The notes beneath the pieces are model-generated. The model had not been told where the DNA came from. It saw nothing but the letters and a program-made list of their open reading frames with translations, and made no database searches. This document shows positions 42,175-49,677 of a DNA stretch of 49,677 bases, in pieces (the stretch's first letter is position 1; each line of letters opens with the position of its first letter). This stretch comes from Reyranellaceae bacterium. GTDB taxonomy: Bacteria; Pseudomonadota; Alphaproteobacteria; Reyranellales; Reyranellaceae. The stretch is from assembly GCA_022844045.1 (NCBI GenBank), contig JALHMM010000044.1, forward strand, positions 1 to 49,677, in the 5' to 3' direction. The position numbers and the translations under genes were made by a program.

Positions 42175-43494
42175 ATGACTACGAAAAGGCGGACGTTCTT
42201 GCGTGTCTCTGGCGCGGCGACAGTCGCGGCGACCACCGGTATGGCCGGCATCCTTGCCAGTGGGCGGGCGCCGGTCTACGCGCAGGCCAAGACGGTGCAC
42301 TGGCTGAAGTGGGTCGACTTCGTGCCAGCGACCGACCAGATGTTCCGGCGCGAGCTGCTGCCGGAGGCTGAAAAGGCGCTCGGCATCAAGTTCAATCTCG
42401 AGACGGTCAACGGCAACGACCTGCAGCCGCGCATCACGGCGGGCATCCAGTCGGGCTCCGGCCCCGACCTGATCATGTCGTTCAACAGCTACACGCATCT
42501 CTACGCGAACTCGGTGGTCGACCTCAGCGACATCGCCGAGGAGGTCGGCAAGCGCGAGGGCGGCCACTACAACTACGCCAAGGCCATCTGCTCCGACGGC
42601 AAGACGTACATGGGCATGCCATGGGCGGTGATCGGCGGCATGATCGCGTATCGCAAGTCTTGGTTCGACGAGGTCGGCGCCACCAAGTTCCCGGAGACCT
42701 GGGAGGAATACCGCGACGTTGGCAAGAAGCTGAAGGCCAAGGGCCGCCCGATCGGCCAGACCCTGGGCCACACCTTCGGCGACGCGCCGGGCTTCACCTA
42801 TCCCTATATGTGGTCGTGGGGCGGCAAGGAAGTCGAAGCCGACGGCAAGACGGTCGCGATCAATTCCAAGGCGACGGTCGATTCGGTGAAGTTCATGCAG
42901 GCGTTCTGGAAGGACGCCCATGACGAGGGCGGCCTGGCCTGGGACGACACCAACAACAACCGTGCCTTCCTGTCGCAGACCGTGTCGGCGACGCTCAACG
43001 GCGCCTCGATCTACATCGAATCGCTGCGTCGCGCCGATCAGTACAAGACCGAGAAGGGCGTGCATCTCAACAAGGACATCCTGCACGCGCCGCTGCCCAA
43101 GGGCCCGGCGGGCCAGTTCGGCTTCCATCTGCTGCAGTCGAACATGCTGATGAAGTACTCGAAGAACCAGGACGCGGCGAAGGCTTTCCTGAAGTGGGTG
43201 CACACTGAGGCGAACTACGAGAAGTTCTTCCTCTCGCAGAAGGGCTTCGCCACGCCGTGCACGCCCAAGTGGGAAGCGCACAAGCTGTGGAACGAGGACC
43301 CCGTCATGACGCCGTACAAGGTCGCGGCGCGTCTCGGCCAGGCTATCGGCAACGCCGGCCCGCCCAATGCCAAGGCGCAGGAGGCGCTGTCGAAGTACAT
43401 CGTCACCGACATGTACGCCAAGGCGGTGCAGGGCATGGCGGCCGAGGAGGCCGTCAAGTGGGCCGAGGCCGAGCTCAAGAAGGTCTACACGTGA
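42175..43494 (+). CDS. Carbohydrate-type ABC substrate-binding protein (Tat signal)
   Basis: A 439-residue family 1 solute-binding protein. KRRTFLRVSGAATVAATTG is a Tat signal in the variant form R-R-T-F-L, cleaved near VYAQA. VHWLKWVDFVPATDQMFRRE, GSGPDLIMSFNSYTHLYANS, MPWAVIGGMIAYRKSWFDEV and FPETWEEYRDVGKKLKAK follow the order of sugar and glycerol-phosphate receptors. AGGAAG precedes the ATG. It leads a four-gene importer operon. The sugar cannot be fixed from the sequence. Confidence 0.9.
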   Translation: MTTKRRTFLRVSGAATVAATTGMAGILASGRAPVYAQAKTVHWLKWVDFVPATDQMFRRELLPEAEKALGIKFNLETVNGNDLQPRITAGIQSGSGPDLIMSFNSYTHLYANSVVDLSDIAEEVGKREGGHYNYAKAICSDGKTYMGMPWAVIGGMIAYRKSWFDEVGATKFPETWEEYRDVGKKLKAKGRPIGQTLGHTFGDAPGFTYPYMWSWGGKEVEADGKTVAINSKATVDSVKFMQAFWKDAHDEGGLAWDDTNNNRAFLSQTVSATLNGASIYIESLRRADQYKTEKGVHLNKDILHAPLPKGPAGQFGFHLLQSNMLMKYSKNQDAAKAFLKWVHTEANYEKFFLSQKGFATPCTPKWEAHKLWNEDPVMTPYKVAARLGQAIGNAGPPNAKAQEALSKYIVTDMYAKAVQGMAAEEAVKWAEAELKKVYT

Positions 43495-43523
43495 GCGCCA
43501 CGTAACGGTACGGAGCACGAGTC

Positions 43524-44453
43524 GTGGTGGCTGTCACAGCGTCGTCCGCGGGCGGGAAGCGTCCCGTCCCGCGGTCGCGTCTTCTGGAGGATGAGCGCTG
43601 GTTGGCGTTCGCGCTCCTCGTCCCGACGGCCATCCTGCTTGGCCTGTTCATCGCCTATCCGTTCGTCAAGGGTGTGATCCTGTCGCTGACCAGCGCACGG
43701 GTCGGCGTCGAGGGCGAGTTCGTCGGCCTCAAGAACTTCGTCAAGATCTGGAACGACGGCATTTTCCACGTAACCGTGTGGAACACGTTCTGGTACACGG
43801 GCGTCACCACGGTTTTCAAATTGGCCCTGGGCCTGTGGTTGGCGCTGCTGCTCAACCGGAACTTCAAGGGCAAGGCGTTCATCCGCGCCTTCATCCTGCT
43901 GCCCTTCATCATCCCGACGGTGCTCAGCACCTTCGCCTGGAAGTGGATGTTCGATCCGACCTTCAGCGTGATCAACTGGACGCTGTACCAGCTTGGTTTC
44001 ATCACCCAGCGCATCAACTGGCTGGGCGACCCCGACCTGGCGATGACCTCGATCATCATCATCAATGTCTGGCGCGGCGTGCCATTCTTCGCCATCAGCC
44101 TGCTCGCCGGACTGCAGACGATCAGTCCCGAGCTCAACGAGGCGGCGGCGATCGACGGCGCGCGCCCGTGGCAGCGCTTCTGGCACGTCACCTGGCCGCT
44201 GCTGCTGCCGGTGACCATGGTCGTGGTGCTGTTCTCGGTGATCCAGACCTTCGCCGACTTCCAGCTGGTCTACGTCATGACCGGCGGCGGACCGGCCAAC
44301 GCCACGCATCTCTTCGCCACCTACGCCTATCAGCTCGGCATCGGCACCGGCCTGCTGGCGGAGGGTGCCGCGATCTCGCTGGCGATGTTCCCGTTCCTCT
44401 TCCTGATCGTCGTCGTGCAGCTACTCTACATCCGACGGGTCGAGGTGCGCTGA
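43524..44453 (+). CDS. ABC permease, MalF/UgpA type
   Basis: A 309-residue permease with about six helices. The start is a GTG (43524) chosen for GGAG nine bases upstream; no ATG fits. The cytosolic EAA loop is LNEAAAIDGARPWQRFWHVT at about 204-223, contacting the ATPase. N-terminal LEDERWLAFALLVPTAILLG is typical of MalF-type subunits. The stop overlaps the next ATG (TGATG), so the two permeases are co-translated. Confidence 0.91.
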   Translation: MVAVTASSAGGKRPVPRSRLLEDERWLAFALLVPTAILLGLFIAYPFVKGVILSLTSARVGVEGEFVGLKNFVKIWNDGIFHVTVWNTFWYTGVTTVFKLALGLWLALLLNRNFKGKAFIRAFILLPFIIPTVLSTFAWKWMFDPTFSVINWTLYQLGFITQRINWLGDPDLAMTSIIIINVWRGVPFFAISLLAGLQTISPELNEAAAIDGARPWQRFWHVTWPLLLPVTMVVVLFSVIQTFADFQLVYVMTGGGPANATHLFATYAYQLGIGTGLLAEGAAISLAMFPFLFLIVVVQLLYIRRVEVR

Positions 44454-45304
44454 TGGTCGAGGGTGGCCTCTGGCGGCGCTGGGTGTTCTTCTACATCCCG
44501 CTGACGCTCTTCGTGTTCGTGCTGCTCTTCCCGTTCTACTGGATGATCATCACGACCTTCCGGCCCGACGGCGAGCTGTACAAGCCGTGGAACGCGGTCG
44601 CCTACCAGCCGTTCTGGACCAACAACCCGACGTTCGAGCACATCCTCTACCTCTTCGAGGAGACGATGTTCTCGAGGTGGATGTTCAACACGCTGCTGAT
44701 CGCGGCGGTGTCGACGGTGATCTCGCTGATCTGCGGCGTGTTCGCGGGCTACGCGCTGGCGCGGCTCAACTTCCCGTGGGCCGGCGGGCTGGGCACCACC
44801 ATCTTCGTCACCTATCTGGTGCCGCAGACGCTGCTCTTCATCCCGCTCGCCGACATCATCAGGAATTTCGGTCTTGGCGACACGCCCTGGGCGCTGATCC
44901 TGACCTACCCGACCTTCCTGATCCCGTTCTGCACCTGGCTGATGATGGGCTACTTCAAGGCGATCCCGAAGGAGCTCGAGGAGTGCGCGCGCATCGATGG
45001 CGCATCGCGCTTCCAGGCGATGCTCCACATCATCCTGCCGGTGGCGGTGCCGGGCATCATGTCGGCGGGTATCTTCGCCTTCACGCTCTCGTGGAACGAG
45101 TTCATCTACGCGCTGGTCTTCCTGTCGTCGCCCGAGCAAAAGACCGTGCCGGTTGGCGTGACCTCCGAGCTGATCCGCGGCGACGTCTTCTTCTGGGGGC
45201 CGCTGATGGCCGGCGCGTTGCTGGGCTCGATCCCGGTGGCGATCGTCTATTCATTCTTCGTCGAACACTATGTCGCGGGCCTGACCGGCTCGGTGAAGGG
45301 TTGA
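44453..45304 (+). CDS. ABC permease, MalG/UgpE type
   Basis: A 283-residue permease. EECARIDGASRFQAMLHIILP (about 178-198) is the EAA loop; LFVFVLLFPFYWMIITTFRP is the MalG-type first helix with its Pro-x-x-W. FSLSWNEF-like AFTLSWNEFIYALVFLSSPE is the usual C-terminal signature. It begins on the stop codon of the MalF-type subunit and ends 3 bp before the ATPase gene. Confidence 0.92.
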   Translation: MVEGGLWRRWVFFYIPLTLFVFVLLFPFYWMIITTFRPDGELYKPWNAVAYQPFWTNNPTFEHILYLFEETMFSRWMFNTLLIAAVSTVISLICGVFAGYALARLNFPWAGGLGTTIFVTYLVPQTLLFIPLADIIRNFGLGDTPWALILTYPTFLIPFCTWLMMGYFKAIPKELEECARIDGASRFQAMLHIILPVAVPGIMSAGIFAFTLSWNEFIYALVFLSSPEQKTVPVGVTSELIRGDVFFWGPLMAGALLGSIPVAIVYSFFVEHYVAGLTGSVKG

Positions 45305-45307
45305 GCA

Positions 45308-46402
45308 ATGGCGCAGGTCACCATCCGGCAGCTCAACAAGGTCTATGAAGGCGCGGTTCACGCGGTCAAGGACGTCAATCTCGAGATCCCCGACCGCGAG
45401 TTCGTCGTGCTGGTCGGCCCCTCCGGCTGCGGCAAGACCACGACCTTGCGCATGGTAGCCGGGCTGGAGAGCATCACCTCGGGCGACGTCCTGATCGGCG
45501 ACACGATCGTCAATGATCTCGCGCCAATGGATCGCGACATCGCCATGGTGTTCCAGAACTACGCGCTCTATCCGCACAAGAGCGTCTACGACAACATGGC
45601 CTTCGGCCTGAAGATGCGGAAATTCGACAAGGCCGAGATCGAGAAGCGCGTCCAGCACGCCGCCGACATTCTCGGTATCCAGCCGCTGCTCAGCCGCCGA
45701 CCGCGCCAGCTCTCCGGCGGCCAGCGCCAGCGCGTGGCGCTTGGCCGCGCCATCGTGCGCAACCCGCAGGTCTTCCTGTTCGACGAGCCGCTCAGCAACC
45801 TCGACGCCAAGCTGCGCGTGCACATGCGCGTCGAGCTGCGCAAGCTGCACGAGCGACTCGGCACGACGGCGATCTACGTCACCCACGATCAGGTCGAGGC
45901 GATGACGCTCGGCGATCGCGTCGTGGTGATGAAGGATGGCTGGGTGCAGCAGGTCGGCGACCCGATGACGCTCTACAACACGCCGGCCAACCTGTTCGTC
46001 GCCGGCTTCATCGGCTCGCCGGCGATGAACTTCGCCAACGTCACCGTGGTCGGCGGCGACGGCGGGCTGTGGGTCGAGACCAAGGGCCTGAAGCTTCGTC
46101 TGCCCGGCGCGCTGGCCTCGCGCGCGGCACCGCTCACCGGCAAGAAGGCGGTATTCGGTATCCGGCCCGAGGACCTGCGCGTCGCCAACGGCGCCGATCC
46201 GGTCGAGTACTGCATGGACAGCGAGGTCGAGGTCGTCGAGCGGCTGGGCTCGGAGACTTTGCTCGATACGCGCGTAGGTAGCGAGACGGTGGTCGCCTCG
46301 GTCGAGCCGCTGGTCGCCGTGCGCGCGCACGACAAGGTGCGCCTGGCGGTGACACCGGACCGCATGCATCTCTTCGACGCCGAAACCGAGAAGGCGGTCT
46401 GA
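45308..46402 (+). CDS. MalK/UgpC-type ABC ATP-binding protein
   Basis: A 364-residue ATPase with Walker A GPSGCGKTTTLRM, Q-loop VFQNYALYPHKSVYDNMAFG, signature LSGGQRQRVALGRAIV, Walker B VFLFDEPLSNLDAKLRVHMR and H-loop IYVTHDQVEAMTLGDRVVVM. The C-terminal third is the regulatory OB/MalK domain (IRPEDLR near 285). It completes the importer and is similar in layout to the Fbp-type ATPase at 29579, although the two systems are unrelated in their receptors. Confidence 0.93.
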   Translation: MAQVTIRQLNKVYEGAVHAVKDVNLEIPDREFVVLVGPSGCGKTTTLRMVAGLESITSGDVLIGDTIVNDLAPMDRDIAMVFQNYALYPHKSVYDNMAFGLKMRKFDKAEIEKRVQHAADILGIQPLLSRRPRQLSGGQRQRVALGRAIVRNPQVFLFDEPLSNLDAKLRVHMRVELRKLHERLGTTAIYVTHDQVEAMTLGDRVVVMKDGWVQQVGDPMTLYNTPANLFVAGFIGSPAMNFANVTVVGGDGGLWVETKGLKLRLPGALASRAAPLTGKKAVFGIRPEDLRVANGADPVEYCMDSEVEVVERLGSETLLDTRVGSETVVASVEPLVAVRAHDKVRLAVTPDRMHLFDAETEKAV

Positions 46403-46499
46403 CGCCGCGGCCGAGTCCGCGGGCTACAAGACCTCCAGCTTCTGGAAGACGCCGGCGTGAGGGCGCGCCGTCGGACGGATCGGCGCCGGGGATTCCCTC

Positions 46500-47501
46500 T
46501 CAGACCGTGATGACGATCTTGCCGAGATGGGCGTTGGCGCGCATGTGCGCGTAGGCGTCGTCGATCGCATCGAGCGCGAAGACCCGGTCGACCGGCAGGC
46601 GGATGCGGCCGGCCGCGACATCGGGCCAGATGTCGTCGACCATGGCGCGGATGATCGCCTGGATCTCCTCGACGCTGCGCGTGCGGAAGGTCACGCCGAT
46701 GAAGCTGATGCGCTTGAGGCTGTGCAGGTCGAGATCGATCTCGCCCCTCAGTCCGCCCATGCGGCCGACATCGATGATGCGTCCCTTCACGGCGGCCGCG
46801 TGCATGTTCTGGTTGATGACCGGCGCGCCCAGCATGTCGATCACCAAGTCGGCGCCGCGTCCGCCGGTCGCCGCGCGCACGCGTTCCACCACGTCCTCGG
46901 TGCGGCTGTTGACGCCGACATCGAGGCCGCGCGACCGCAGGATCGCCAGCTTGTCGTCCGAGGTCGAGGTACCGATCACCGGCCGCGCGCCCCGCGCCTT
47001 GGCGATCTGGTAGGCGGCGAGTCCGACGCCCGAGGTCACGCCCTGCACCAGGACCGACTCGCCCGCGCGCAGCCGGCCGTTGGTCACGATCGCGTCGTGC
47101 ATGGTCATGAACGCCACCGGCGCGGTCGCCGCGTCTGTCCACGAGAATTCCGGCGGCACCGGGATCAGCAGGCGAGCGTCGATGCGCGCGTACTCGGCAA
47201 AGGCGCCCTGGCCCATCGCCATCACGCGGTCACCGATGCGGACTCCCGCGACGCCGGCGCCCAGCTCCGCCACCTCGCCCGCGAACTCCAGGCCCGCGAC
47301 CGGCGCCGTCAGGGTCGCGCCGGCGCCGCGGAAGTGGCCGACGTTCATCGACAGGTCGGCGCGGTTGGCGCCGGCGGCGCGCACGCGGACCAGCACCTCG
47401 CCGTCGCCGGGCGCGGGACGGGACACCTCACGCACCGCCAGTCGCTTGGTGGCGCCGTCCTGCTCGACGACCGCCGCCCGCATCGTCGCTACCGCGCTCA
47501 C
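46500..47501 (-). CDS. NADPH:quinone oxidoreductase-like MDR protein
   Basis: A 333-residue zinc-independent medium-chain reductase of the quinone oxidoreductase (QOR) type. VRVRAAGANRADLSMNVGHF, APVAGLEFAGEVAELGAGV, GVTSGVGLAAYQIAKARGAR (NADPH loop) and the closing DDAYAHMRANAHLGKIVI mark the family. The GTG start overlaps the lipocalin-like gene's stop as GTGA; an ATG six codons on is an alternative. Last gene of a minus-strand operon. Confidence 0.88.
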   Translation of the reverse strand: MSAVATMRAAVVEQDGATKRLAVREVSRPAPGDGEVLVRVRAAGANRADLSMNVGHFRGAGATLTAPVAGLEFAGEVAELGAGVAGVRIGDRVMAMGQGAFAEYARIDARLLIPVPPEFSWTDAATAPVAFMTMHDAIVTNGRLRAGESVLVQGVTSGVGLAAYQIAKARGARPVIGTSTSDDKLAILRSRGLDVGVNSRTEDVVERVRAATGGRGADLVIDMLGAPVINQNMHAAAVKGRIIDVGRMGGLRGEIDLDLHSLKRISFIGVTFRTRSVEEIQAIIRAMVDDIWPDVAAGRIRLPVDRVFALDAIDDAYAHMRANAHLGKIVITV

Positions 47502-47959
47502 GGGTACACCACGGGGCAGCGCTGCCAGTGCAGCACGCTGCGGCCAACGCGGCCGGCCACGGTCACGTCGGGGGAGCGCAGCACCAGGACGTCGCCCTGG
47601 AACTCGTAGTGGCGCACGTTGACCTGTCCTTCCCAGTTCGGCATCAGCGCGCTGACGATGCGGTGGTTCACGATCCGTCGCGCCTCGTCGACGTCGTAGC
47701 TGCAGTAGTAGGCGACATAGCCGTTGAAGGCGGCGCGGATCTCGGCGTCGCTGCCGAAATCCTTCTGCGCCGCCGACTGGCGCGCCTGCGCGAACTTCGG
47801 CCGGCCGCGCTGCATCATCTGGCCGCTGAAGAAGCCCTCGCGGGTGTAGACGATGAGGCCCTCGGCGTCGGCGCCGAGGGGATGCTCGACACCGCCGTCG
47901 TCGTAGCGCAGTTCGAAAGAGCGCAGCCGATAGCTGCCGATGAAGTCGCGCGCTGGCAT
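47498..47959 (-). CDS. Lipocalin-like domain protein
   Basis: A 153-residue protein of the lipocalin-like (PF13924-type) family. FIGSYRLRSFELRYDDGGVE and GLIVYTREGFFSGQMMQ are the family opening, with strands following to DVLVLRSPDVTVAGRVGRS. There is no signal peptide, so it is cytosolic; relatives are small-molecule or antibiotic-related binding proteins without agreed function. GAGGGAGAAC precedes the ATG. It lies 10 bp after hyi and overlaps the reductase gene by four bases. Confidence 0.8.
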   Translation of the reverse strand: MPARDFIGSYRLRSFELRYDDGGVEHPLGADAEGLIVYTREGFFSGQMMQRGRPKFAQARQSAAQKDFGSDAEIRAAFNGYVAYYCSYDVDEARRIVNHRIVSALMPNWEGQVNVRHYEFQGDVLVLRSPDVTVAGRVGRSVLHWQRCPVVYP

Positions 47960-47969
47960 GGGTTCTCCC

Positions 47970-48761
47970 TCAGTCCTTCGGCCGGGCGATGCCGTAGCGC
48001 GCGCCCCACGCCAGCGAGTCGAGCGTATGGCCGTGCGGCGTGTACTCGCAGCCGATCCAGCCGCCCCAGCCCAGCCGATCGACGGTGTCGAAGTAGTGCT
48101 GGAGGTCGAGCTCGCCGACGCCCGGCTGATGGCGGCCCGGCGGGTTGCCCATCTGGAGGTGGCCGACATGCGGCCAGACGCGCTCGAGGTTGGCCGTGAT
48201 CGCGCCTTCCTCCATCTGCACGTGATAGGTGTCGTAGCAGAGCTTGAGGTTGTCGCGGCCCACGTCGCGGATCAGCGCCAGGCCTTCGTCCAGCCGGTGA
48301 ATGAAGAAGTCGGCGAAACGCGCGCTGCACACCGGCTCGATGATGATCGTCAGCCCGACCTTCTTTCCCGCGTCGCAGGCGTGCGCGAGGTTCTCGACCA
48401 CGCGAGCCCAGCAGCGCTTCGGGTCCTCGCCTTTCGGCAGCGGACCGACCGCGGTGTGCAGCAGGACGCAGCCGATTTCGGCCGCGTAGTCGACGCCGCG
48501 CGCGACGGCGGCGCGGAAGTCGCCGACGCGGTCGGGCAGGGTGGCGAGCCCGGTCTCGCCACCGGCCCAGTCCTGCGGCGTCAGGATCTGCACCATGGCG
48601 AGGCCGTTGTCGGTGAGCCAGCGCCGTACCTCGGCGGCCTTCCACTCGTAGGGATCGGCGTGCTCGACGCCGCGGAAGCCGCAGCGCGCCGCCAGGGCGA
48701 AACGCGCTGTCGGCTCGTACTCCTTGAACATCCAGCGCAGGTTGGCGTTGAAGCGCGGCAT
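47970..48761 (-). CDS. hyi: Hydroxypyruvate isomerase family protein
   Basis: A 263-residue TIM-barrel isomerase of the Hyi/OtnI type, which interconverts hydroxypyruvate and tartronate semialdehyde in glyoxylate metabolism. MPRFNANLRWMFKEYEPTAR, GFRGVEHADPYEWKA, IIIEPVCSARFADFF (first metal/catalytic Glu), CYDTYHVQMEEGAITANLER, HVGHLQMGNPPGRHQPGVGE and IGCEYTPHG (second Glu) are the family order. It starts 6 bp after the Bug receptor's stop, so the receptor and this enzyme share a transcript. Confidence 0.9.
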   Translation of the reverse strand: MPRFNANLRWMFKEYEPTARFALAARCGFRGVEHADPYEWKAAEVRRWLTDNGLAMVQILTPQDWAGGETGLATLPDRVGDFRAAVARGVDYAAEIGCVLLHTAVGPLPKGEDPKRCWARVVENLAHACDAGKKVGLTIIIEPVCSARFADFFIHRLDEGLALIRDVGRDNLKLCYDTYHVQMEEGAITANLERVWPHVGHLQMGNPPGRHQPGVGELDLQHYFDTVDRLGWGGWIGCEYTPHGHTLDSLAWGARYGIARPKD

Positions 48762-48767
48762 GATTGT

Positions 48768-49677
48768 CTAGCCCTCGACCTTGATGTTGGCGCGGCGGAC
48801 GAGATCGCCCCAGCGCTTCGTCTCCGTCTCGACGAAGGCGGCGAAGGCGACGCGGCTCATGGGCTGGAGATCGACGGCCAGCGGCTCTAGCCGCGCCTTC
48901 ACGTCGCCGCTGCCCAGCGCCTCGACCAGCGCGGCGTGCAGCCGATCGAGGATCGTGGCCGGCGTGGCCGCCGGCGCGAACAGCCCGGCCCAACCCGCGA
49001 CCACGAAATCGGCGAAGCCCGATTCGACCATGGTCGGCACGTCGGGCAGCAGCGGCGAGCGCCTGGCGCCGGTCTGCGCCAACGCACGGATACGGCCGCC
49101 CTTGACCTGCGGAATCGCCGACGGCGCGTTGTCGAACATCATCTGGATCTGGCCGGAGACCAGATCGGCGACGGCCGGCGCGCTGCCGCGATAGGGCACG
49201 TGCTGGATGTCGATGCCGGCGGCGATCCTGAACAGCTCGCCGCTCATGTGCAGCGTGCTGCCCGATCCCGCCGAGCCGAAGTTCACCTTGCCGGGATTGG
49301 CCTTGGCGTAGGCCACCAGCTCGGCGACGGTGCGCGCCGGGAACGCGTTGGTGACCGACAGCACGTTGGGCACCGATCCGAGCAGCGTCAGCGGCGCGAA
49401 GTCCTTGATGTGGTTGTAGGGCAGGTTCGGATAGAGGCTGGCGTTGATCGCGTGGGTCGAGATCGTGCCTAGCAGGATCGTGTGGCCGTCGGCCGGAGCC
49501 TTGGCGACGAGGTCGGCGCCGAGACCGCCGGCGGCGCCGGCCTTGTTGTCGACCACGACGGGCTGGCCGAGAAGCGCCTGCAGGCGCTTCTCGGCCAGCG
49601 CTCGGCCCATGATGTCGGGCGCGCCGCCGGGCGGGAACGGCACCACCAGGCGGATCGGCCGGTCGGGCCAGGTCTGC
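48768..49677 (-). CDS. Bug-family (tripartite tricarboxylate transporter) substrate-binding protein, partial
   Basis: The gene runs off the right edge; 302 residues are present, starting at QTWPDRPIRL, so the signal peptide is missing. IRLVVPFPPGGAPDIMGRAL is the Bug signature loop binding carboxylates, followed by VVVDNKAGAAGGLGADLVAK and the central VNFGSAGSGSTLHMSGELFR, HVPYRGSAPAVADLVSGQIQ. These periplasmic receptors deliver carboxylates or amides to TctAB membrane proteins, which are not in view. First of a four-gene operon with hyi. Confidence 0.93.
   Translation of the reverse strand, partial: QTWPDRPIRLVVPFPPGGAPDIMGRALAEKRLQALLGQPVVVDNKAGAAGGLGADLVAKAPADGHTILLGTISTHAINASLYPNLPYNHIKDFAPLTLLGSVPNVLSVTNAFPARTVAELVAYAKANPGKVNFGSAGSGSTLHMSGELFRIAAGIDIQHVPYRGSAPAVADLVSGQIQMMFDNAPSAIPQVKGGRIRALAQTGARRSPLLPDVPTMVESGFADFVVAGWAGLFAPAATPATILDRLHAALVEALGSGDVKARLEPLAVDLQPMSRVAFAAFVETETKRWGDLVRRANIKVEG

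Noticed and set aside
42175..46402. The sugar-type ABC operon as part of a novel system
   Set aside because: Receptor, two permeases and ATPase are all standard and in standard order.

Overview
This is GC-rich (about two-thirds G+C), densely coded DNA that reads as an alphaproteobacterial chromosome. The gene families (Coq7, GluQ-RS, YgfZ, CaiB, Bug-type solute receptors, long-form Fbp-type permease) fit a Rhodospirillales/Reyranella-like or Rhizobiales-like soil or water heterotroph. That placement is inference; there is no rRNA or other decisive marker. I found no tRNA, rRNA, CRISPR array, integrase or complete insertion sequence.

Layout. 0.4-2.9 kb: DedA/YqaA membrane protein, DsbB, Coq7 and a peptidoglycan-binding protein. 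2.9-3.9 kb: a gene-free tract with hairpins and a minisatellite, then a sharp sigma70-like promoter, a run of ten G and a lone C39-like cysteine peptidase. 3.9-6.2 kb: a CoxL/XdhA-type molybdopterin subunit whose start is frameshifted in a run of seven C. 6.4-9.5 kb: a VOC protein and a LysE exporter; a 1.5-kb methyltransferase/acetyltransferase island is bracketed by a 184-bp direct repeat of the lysE 3' end. 9.5-20.2 kb: mostly minus-strand enzymes (exported pentapeptide-repeat protein, HNH endonuclease, nitronate monooxygenase, GST, carotenoid oxygenase, MFS exporter, and a tight run of AlkA, esterase, serine hydrolase and GNAT). 20.2-23.3 kb: GluQ-RS, then a minus-strand set of CapA-like protein, a small triple-repeat protein and a caspase-fold-like protein. 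23.4-26 kb: CaiB, HIT, and an orphan terminase-small-subunit-like ORF carrying palindromic repeats. 26.2-30.6 kb: Fe(III)-type ABC importer. 30.8-34 kb: DUF1028, YgfZ and a dihydroorotase. 34-39.7 kb: AcuI-like reductase, LysR, PaaI thioesterase, and a divergent Lrp/alanine dehydrogenase pair followed by an omega-aminotransferase. 39.8-42 kb: small exported proteins. 42.2-46.4 kb: carbohydrate-type ABC importer. 46.5-49.7 kb: minus-strand operon of Bug receptor, hydroxypyruvate isomerase, lipocalin-like protein and quinone oxidoreductase.

A dominant theme is interspersed palindromic DNA. One family has end palindromes of the CCTTCCCCC(n)GGGGGAAGG type and pairs of them enclose 120-155-bp cruciform-capable elements. 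These fill convergent intergenic gaps, and one 141-bp copy lies in frame inside the Fbp-type permease gene (27480-27620), adding 47 codons between two membrane helices. A second palindrome family lies in frame near the N terminus of the terminase-like ORF. These resemble in principle the coding palindromic elements of Rickettsia. The best candidate for an undescribed protein system is the pair at 21078-22204: a 118-residue protein of three repeats, whose Shine-Dalgarno sits in a hairpin, and a His/Cys-dyad protein of apparent caspase/CHAT-like fold.
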